Below are positions 60,270 to 64,000 of a stretch of 64,000 nt of DNA, one piece after another. Source of the stretch: Pseudonocardia broussonetiae (GTDB taxonomy: Bacteria; Actinomycetota; Actinomycetes; Mycobacteriales; Pseudonocardiaceae); the NCBI RefSeq assembly GCF_013155125.1, contig NZ_CP053564.1, forward strand, positions 5,587,501 to 5,651,500, read 5' to 3'. Numbering within the stretch: the stretch's first letter is position 1; every line of letters starts with the position of its first letter. Below the pieces are notes generated by a model. That model ran no database searches. It was not told the origin of the DNA and saw nothing but the letters and a program-made list of their open reading frames with translations. The translations under genes and the position numbers were made by a program.

Positions 60270-61396
60270 CGCGCCTCCGTCGCCCCGGACGCCGCTCGCG
60301 GAGCCAGCAGCTCCTCGTAGAGCGCGGCGTAGCGCGCGGTCATGCCGTCGGCGGAGAACTCCCGGCGGACCAGGTCCAGGCCGGCCTGCGCCATCGCGTC
60401 CCACCGGCCGGGCCCATCGAGCAGATCGAGGACGGCCCCGGCCAGCGCCGCGACGTCGCCGGCAGGCACGCGGGTCGCGGCGGAACCGAGAGCGGCCATC
60501 TGCGGCAGGTCGCTGACCACCACCGGACGCCCGGTGGCCATCGCCTCCAGCACCGTCAGCGGGACGTCGGCCTTGCCGTGCAAGTGCCGGGCCGGCAGCA
60601 GCAGGACGTCGACACCGGCGACCGCCGCCGGCATGTCGGGGGTGCGGCCCTGCACGACGACGTCGGTGATCCCCGCCGCACGTGCCCGCTCGCGCAGCCG
60701 CTCGGCCTCCCGGTCCTCGTCCTGGCCCGGGCGGGGCCGCATGAGGAACAGCGCGGAGAGCGGTCGTCCGCTGCTCGCGACCGAGCCGAGCGCCGCCACC
60801 GACTCGTCCACACCGCCGCCGGGGTCGTAGTGCCCGGCGAACGCCACGACGGGCAGCCGTCCGGCCGGACGCGGGCGGGCGGACCACCGGTCGAGGTCGA
60901 TCCCCGGCGGGATCAGTCGGACGTCGGGGAAGCCGGCGTCGCACAGCATCTGCTCGGTCGAACGGGACAGCGCCACGGTCGTGCCGAGCGGGGTCACCCC
61001 GGCGAGCCGGGCGGGATCCTCGACAGCGGGGACGGTGTGCAGCGCCGGCCGGCGCCGCCCGCCCAGCACCCGCTCGCGAATCCGGGTGAACGCACCGAAC
61101 GCGGGCCCGATCGTCATCACCGCGTGCAGCAGGTCGCTGCGCGGCTCCAGGGCCAGCGCCCAGGCCGCGGCCTGAGCCCGTTCCGCCCGTCCCGGCATCC
61201 CGGACGGCGACAGCAGCGGGATGCGCCGCCCGCCCGAGAGCGGCTCGCGGCCGCGGCCGCCCACCCGCCCGAACCACGTGAACCGGAACTCGGGCAGCCC
61301 GGAGGCGATCGCGACGGACAGCTCCTTGTCGGCGCCGTCGCGCGCGTCGATCGGGTGGCTGGTGAACAGCAGCACACGCCTGCGGTCCGCGGTCAT
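60266..61396 (-). CDS. Family 4 glycosyltransferase
   Basis: 376 residues, GT-B fold: RRRVLLFTSHPIDARDGADK, IPPGIDLDRWSARP, VVAFAGHYDPGGGVDESVAA, VVVQGRTPDMPAAVAGVDVL, LLPARHLHGKADVPLTVLEA with MATGRPVVVSDLPQMAALGS. The donor-binding E-x7-E is only partly kept (KADVPLTVLEAMATG). Middle gene of a minus-strand glycan operon (GT4, glycosidase-like, GT4, GT-C). Confidence 0.88.
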   Translation of the reverse strand: MTADRRRVLLFTSHPIDARDGADKELSVAIASGLPEFRFTWFGRVGGRGREPLSGGRRIPLLSPSGMPGRAERAQAAAWALALEPRSDLLHAVMTIGPAFGAFTRIRERVLGGRRRPALHTVPAVEDPARLAGVTPLGTTVALSRSTEQMLCDAGFPDVRLIPPGIDLDRWSARPRPAGRLPVVAFAGHYDPGGGVDESVAALGSVASSGRPLSALFLMRPRPGQDEDREAERLRERARAAGITDVVVQGRTPDMPAAVAGVDVLLLPARHLHGKADVPLTVLEAMATGRPVVVSDLPQMAALGSAATRVPAGDVAALAGAVLDLLDGPGRWDAMAQAGLDLVRREFSADGMTARYAALYEELLAPRAASGATEAR

Positions 61397-61430
61397 CGGC
61401 GGTTCCCTCGCTGGTCGATGGATCGAGTGG

Positions 61431-62669
61431 TCAGTACGGGGAGGGCGGCGGAGGCCGCCAGTCGTCCCGCTCGACGAGCGCCGCGTAGTCCTCGAGGGTG
61501 GCGTTCCCGTCTTCGCCGAGGTCCTCACCGCCCATCCAGAACATCCCCTCGAGGCCGAGGTCCCGCACGCGGTCGCCGCACCGGCGGAGCTCGGCGGCGT
61601 CGTTGCCGCCGGTGTTCTCCCCCCACACCCCCAGCCGGTGGCGGCGCGCCAGCCCCGCCAGGTACACGCCGGGACTGGTGAAGCCGTCGTCGGCGCCCTG
61701 GTCCGGGGGGTCCAACCAGGTGCTGCACACCGCTACGCCCTCGACCTCGCGCAGCAGGGGCAGCTGGCGCTCCCAGTCGACGCCCTGGGTGAGGGAGTCG
61801 CGCCGCTCGCCCGGGGTCGTGCCGGTGAGCCCGCCCGCGACCGCGGCGTCGACCTCACCGGGACGCACGCCCCAGGAGGGGAGCAGCACGATCAGCCGGG
61901 GCTCCGGGCCGAAGTACCGGCGGTAGACGTCGAGCTGCCAGCGCCCGTAGCCGGCGAGCGCGTCGAGGTACCAGTCGAGGAACACCCGAGCGTCGTCGGG
62001 CGCACCCGAGCCGGGGCGGTAGCCGGGGAGCGGTGAGGCGGTGAGCGCAGCCGGCCCGAAGGCCCAGAAGGTGTTGCGCGGCTCGTCGCGGCCGCCCGTC
62101 GGGTAGTGCAGCTCGCCGCGGGTCAGCCCGCCCACCCGTATCCCGGCCGGTTCGAGTGCGGAGAGGCGCTCGCCGAGCCGCTGGAGGTAACCCTCCTGCG
62201 CCGCCCGGACCTCGGGGTTGAAGACGGCGTCCACCACGTCGTCGCCCGACCCGCCGGTCCACTCGCGGCCGTCCTGGTCCACGAACCGCGAGCCGGGCAG
62301 GTCGGCGACCCATGCGGGTGGGTACTGCAGCCCCGCGCCGAGCGCGACCTGGAGGCCGGCGTCGCGGGCGCGGCGGTGCCGGTCCTCGATCTCGCGCAGG
62401 TACACCTCATCCAAGCCCGGGCCGGACGGCTCGGCACTGCTCCAGGTCAGCGAGAGGGTGACGGCGTCGAGCCCCGCCTCCCGCAGCTCCTCGTAGCGGG
62501 CGGGGTCGGCCTGCAGCAGTCCGAACACCGGCCGGGGCAGCGCCGCCGGGTCCCACGGCCGGGTCGGCCCCGTGTAGAGCGAGCGGCCGACGCCGCCCAC
62601 CGCGAGCACCCCCGCACCGACCAGCCCGGCCCCCAGCACCTGCCGGCGGGTCCAGCCGCGGTCGCTCAC
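61431..62669 (-). CDS. Tat-exported glycosidase-like (beta/alpha)8 protein
   Basis: 412 residues. Twin-arginine signal TRRQVLGAGLVGAGVLAVGG, then GLLQADPARYEELREAGLDA, VTLSLTWSSAEPSGPGLDEV, ALGAGLQYPPAWVADLPGSR, FVDQDGREWTGGS, GLTRGELHYPTG, DWYLDALAGYGRWQLDVYRR, LGVWGENTGGNDAAELRRCG and MFWMGGEDLGEDG. This resembles GH42/GH35-type barrels; E in RGELHYP and E in WGENTGG are candidate acid/base and nucleophile (inference). GTG start overlaps the preceding glycosyltransferase stop. Likely trims or recognises the glycan built by the neighbours. Confidence 0.82.
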   Translation of the reverse strand: MSDRGWTRRQVLGAGLVGAGVLAVGGVGRSLYTGPTRPWDPAALPRPVFGLLQADPARYEELREAGLDAVTLSLTWSSAEPSGPGLDEVYLREIEDRHRRARDAGLQVALGAGLQYPPAWVADLPGSRFVDQDGREWTGGSGDDVVDAVFNPEVRAAQEGYLQRLGERLSALEPAGIRVGGLTRGELHYPTGGRDEPRNTFWAFGPAALTASPLPGYRPGSGAPDDARVFLDWYLDALAGYGRWQLDVYRRYFGPEPRLIVLLPSWGVRPGEVDAAVAGGLTGTTPGERRDSLTQGVDWERQLPLLREVEGVAVCSTWLDPPDQGADDGFTSPGVYLAGLARRHRLGVWGENTGGNDAAELRRCGDRVRDLGLEGMFWMGGEDLGEDGNATLEDYAALVERDDWRPPPPSPY

Positions 62670-64000
62670 GGCCGCTCCGGCGGAGCAGCGACGGCGGGCC
62701 GACCGGCGGCTGCCACGTAGACCGCCTCCTGGCGCTCGGCCACCTCGTCCCAGTCGTACCGCCGGGCGTGCTCGCGCCCGATCGCGCCGGCCCGGGCGAT
62801 CCGTCCGGTGTCGCCTGCCAGCCCGACGACGGCCTCGCCGAACGCGGTGACGTCGAACGCCTCCACGAGGACGCCCGCGCCGGGGACGACCACCTCGCGC
62901 AGCGAGGGGATCTCGAACGCCACGACGGGCGTTCCACAAGCCAGCGCCTCCGCCGCCACGATCCCGAAGGTCTCGTACCGCGACGGCATGACGACCAGTC
63001 GCGCGCCGGCCAGCAGGCGCAGCTTGTCGGCGCCGTCGACCCGTCCCGCGAAGACCACCCGATGCCCGATACCGGCGCGGTCGACGAGTCGTTCGACGGC
63101 GCGACGGTCGGGCCCGTCGCCGGCGAGCACGATCCGCCCCGGAAGGCGGTCGACGACGGGTCCGAGGGCCTCGACGAGCATGTCGAGACCCTTCTGCGCG
63201 ATCTCCAGCCGACCCAGGAACACGACGTCGTCCCCGCGGGGCACGTCGACCGAGAACGCCTCGACGGGCACCCCGTTGGGGATGACCTCCACGCGCGCCG
63301 ACGGGTTGCCCTCGCGCAGGCGCTCGGCGAGGTCCTCCGACATCGCGACGAACCGGCCGTGGCGCCGGACCCCTGCGGCCTGGACCCGGTGGAACGGCAG
63401 GTGGTACTGCCGCGACTTGCCCTCCGCGTCCAGCCACTGCACGACCGCGACGAGCGGGCGACGGCACCAGATCGCGGGCAGCACGCTGCCGATCGGGGCG
63501 GCGAAGTCCTCGACCACGACGTCCGCGGCCCGGCGGCGGGCCGCGAACGGGAGGGCGGCGAAGTAGCTGAGGATGCCACCCCAGTACCCCAGGGCCAGTC
63601 CCACCGGTACGTAGCGGACGCCGTCCTCGACCCGTGCCCGCGCGCCCCGGTAGCGGCTCACCAGCACCGTGACGTCGTGCCGGCGGGCCAGCCGCGCGTT
63701 CACCTCGCGGGTGCGCACCGCACCGCCGCCGCTGCCGGGCTTCCGCCAGTCCTCGAACCCGAGGTGCAGGATGCGCAGGCGCGGCCGCTCGTCCACGGGC
63801 GCACTCCCTTCCGCCGCTCGATCGGCCAGGGCCTGTGAACCCCGGGGCATCCGCCCCAGCACCCGAAGGGCGTTCAGTCCGCCGACTGTACCGGCGACGA
63901 CCAGCCAGAGCAGGAGGTGCTCCCGCAGGAGGAGGAGGGCGACGAGCAGGAGGGCGCACCCGAGCAGGACGGCCGCGGGCGGGCGGAAGGCGCGCGGCCA
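62666..64000 (-). CDS. Family 4 glycosyltransferase, possibly with N-terminal membrane hairpin (runs off window)
   Basis: GT-B enzyme: RLRILHLGFEDWRKPGSGGG, IPNGVPVEAFSVDV, VVFLGRLEIAQKGLDMLVEA, VLAGDGPDRRAVERLVDRAG, PSRYETFGIVAAEALACGTP (E-x7-E) and VVAFEIPSLREVV. The frame stays open to the window edge and upstream encodes two hydrophobic helices (VLLGCALLLVALLLL, LLLWLVVAGTVGGL) plus a linker. A GTG at 63796 has an excellent ribosome binding site (AGGGAG, 7 nt spacing) and would give a normal 376-residue soluble enzyme; ATGs at 63862 and 63850 are alternatives. Either a fused membrane form or an internal start is used. Confidence 0.85.
   Translation of the reverse strand, partial: WPRAFRPPAAVLLGCALLLVALLLLREHLLLWLVVAGTVGGLNALRVLGRMPRGSQALADRAAEGSAPVDERPRLRILHLGFEDWRKPGSGGGAVRTREVNARLARRHDVTVLVSRYRGARARVEDGVRYVPVGLALGYWGGILSYFAALPFAARRRAADVVVEDFAAPIGSVLPAIWCRRPLVAVVQWLDAEGKSRQYHLPFHRVQAAGVRRHGRFVAMSEDLAERLREGNPSARVEVIPNGVPVEAFSVDVPRGDDVVFLGRLEIAQKGLDMLVEALGPVVDRLPGRIVLAGDGPDRRAVERLVDRAGIGHRVVFAGRVDGADKLRLLAGARLVVMPSRYETFGIVAAEALACGTPVVAFEIPSLREVVVPGAGVLVEAFDVTAFGEAVVGLAGDTGRIARAGAIGREHARRYDWDEVAERQEAVYVAAAGRPAVAAPPERP

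Noticed and set aside
1..64000. CRISPR arrays, rRNA genes, riboswitches
   Set aside because: No regularly spaced repeats, rRNA-like sequence or recognisable aptamer was found by reading; the only perfect long repeat is the 23-bp tandem duplication.

Overview
This is very GC-rich DNA with G or C at nearly every third codon position, frequent GTG starts and ATGA/GTGA-coupled operons. It carries Lsr2, SARP/AfsR and MalT-type (LAL) STAND regulators, a fused CydDC and many NarL-type two-component systems. Together these point to an actinomycete chromosome, probably Pseudonocardiales; that assignment is inference from gene style, not from a marker gene.

Layout. 1-3.9 kb: end of the cytochrome bd operon (cydB, fused cydDC). 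4.3-10.8 kb: a tiny triple-repeat protein, an orphan SARP C-terminal tail, an intact LAL regulator and, facing it, a four-gene coupled operon (membrane protein, DUF2306 membrane protein, ~90-aa soluble protein, zinc-free MDR reductase). 11.0 kb: the 3' half of a tRNA-Pro with its terminator, a likely att scar. 11.3-16.7 kb: a SARP regulator with an inserted dead cyclase domain, divergent from DUF4386 plus MDR reductase. 17-24.3 kb: two decayed receivers, then a five-gene reductase/membrane operon divergent from a second SARP regulator with textbook SARP direct repeats. 24.1-25.4 kb: a degenerate second copy of the 4.5-10.8 kb locus. 25.5-30.6 kb: MFS transporter, several deletion scars, and a histidine kinase broken by a 23-bp tandem duplication next to an intact response regulator. 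30.7-39.1 kb: two more copies of the membrane/DUF2306/small-protein cassette and a second LAL regulator. 39.2-44.2 kb: a mobile-element graveyard (frameshifted relaxase, MobC-like protein, IS481 fragment, Lsr2, LysR and ParB remnants). 44.4-56.3 kb: three two-component clusters/parts, CPBP proteases and an ABC exporter. 56.4-64 kb: cell-envelope glycosyltransferases, a PMT-like membrane glycosyltransferase and a Tat-exported glycosidase-like protein.

The unifying theme is a recurrent module: a large STAND-type regulator (SARP or LAL) beside small multi-pass membrane proteins and an NAD(P)H-dependent reductase. One form of it, membrane protein + DUF2306 + a short protein with the signature DQAALHGLL..(I/V)RDLG, occurs four times in 28 kb (A 7981-10692, B 24197-25317, C 30889-33885, D 35184-36312). 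In all four a palindromic operator related to GTCAcCACATG.TGTGAC lies 77-80 bp upstream of the first start codon. Copies A and C are complete; B has lost DUF2306 and the reductase; D has an internally deleted DUF2306. This appears to be a family-specific regulon whose function I cannot assign, and it is the best candidate here for an undescribed system. Loci A and B also show reciprocal loss: A keeps the LAL gene and only the tail of the SARP gene, B keeps the SARP gene and only the tail of the LAL gene.
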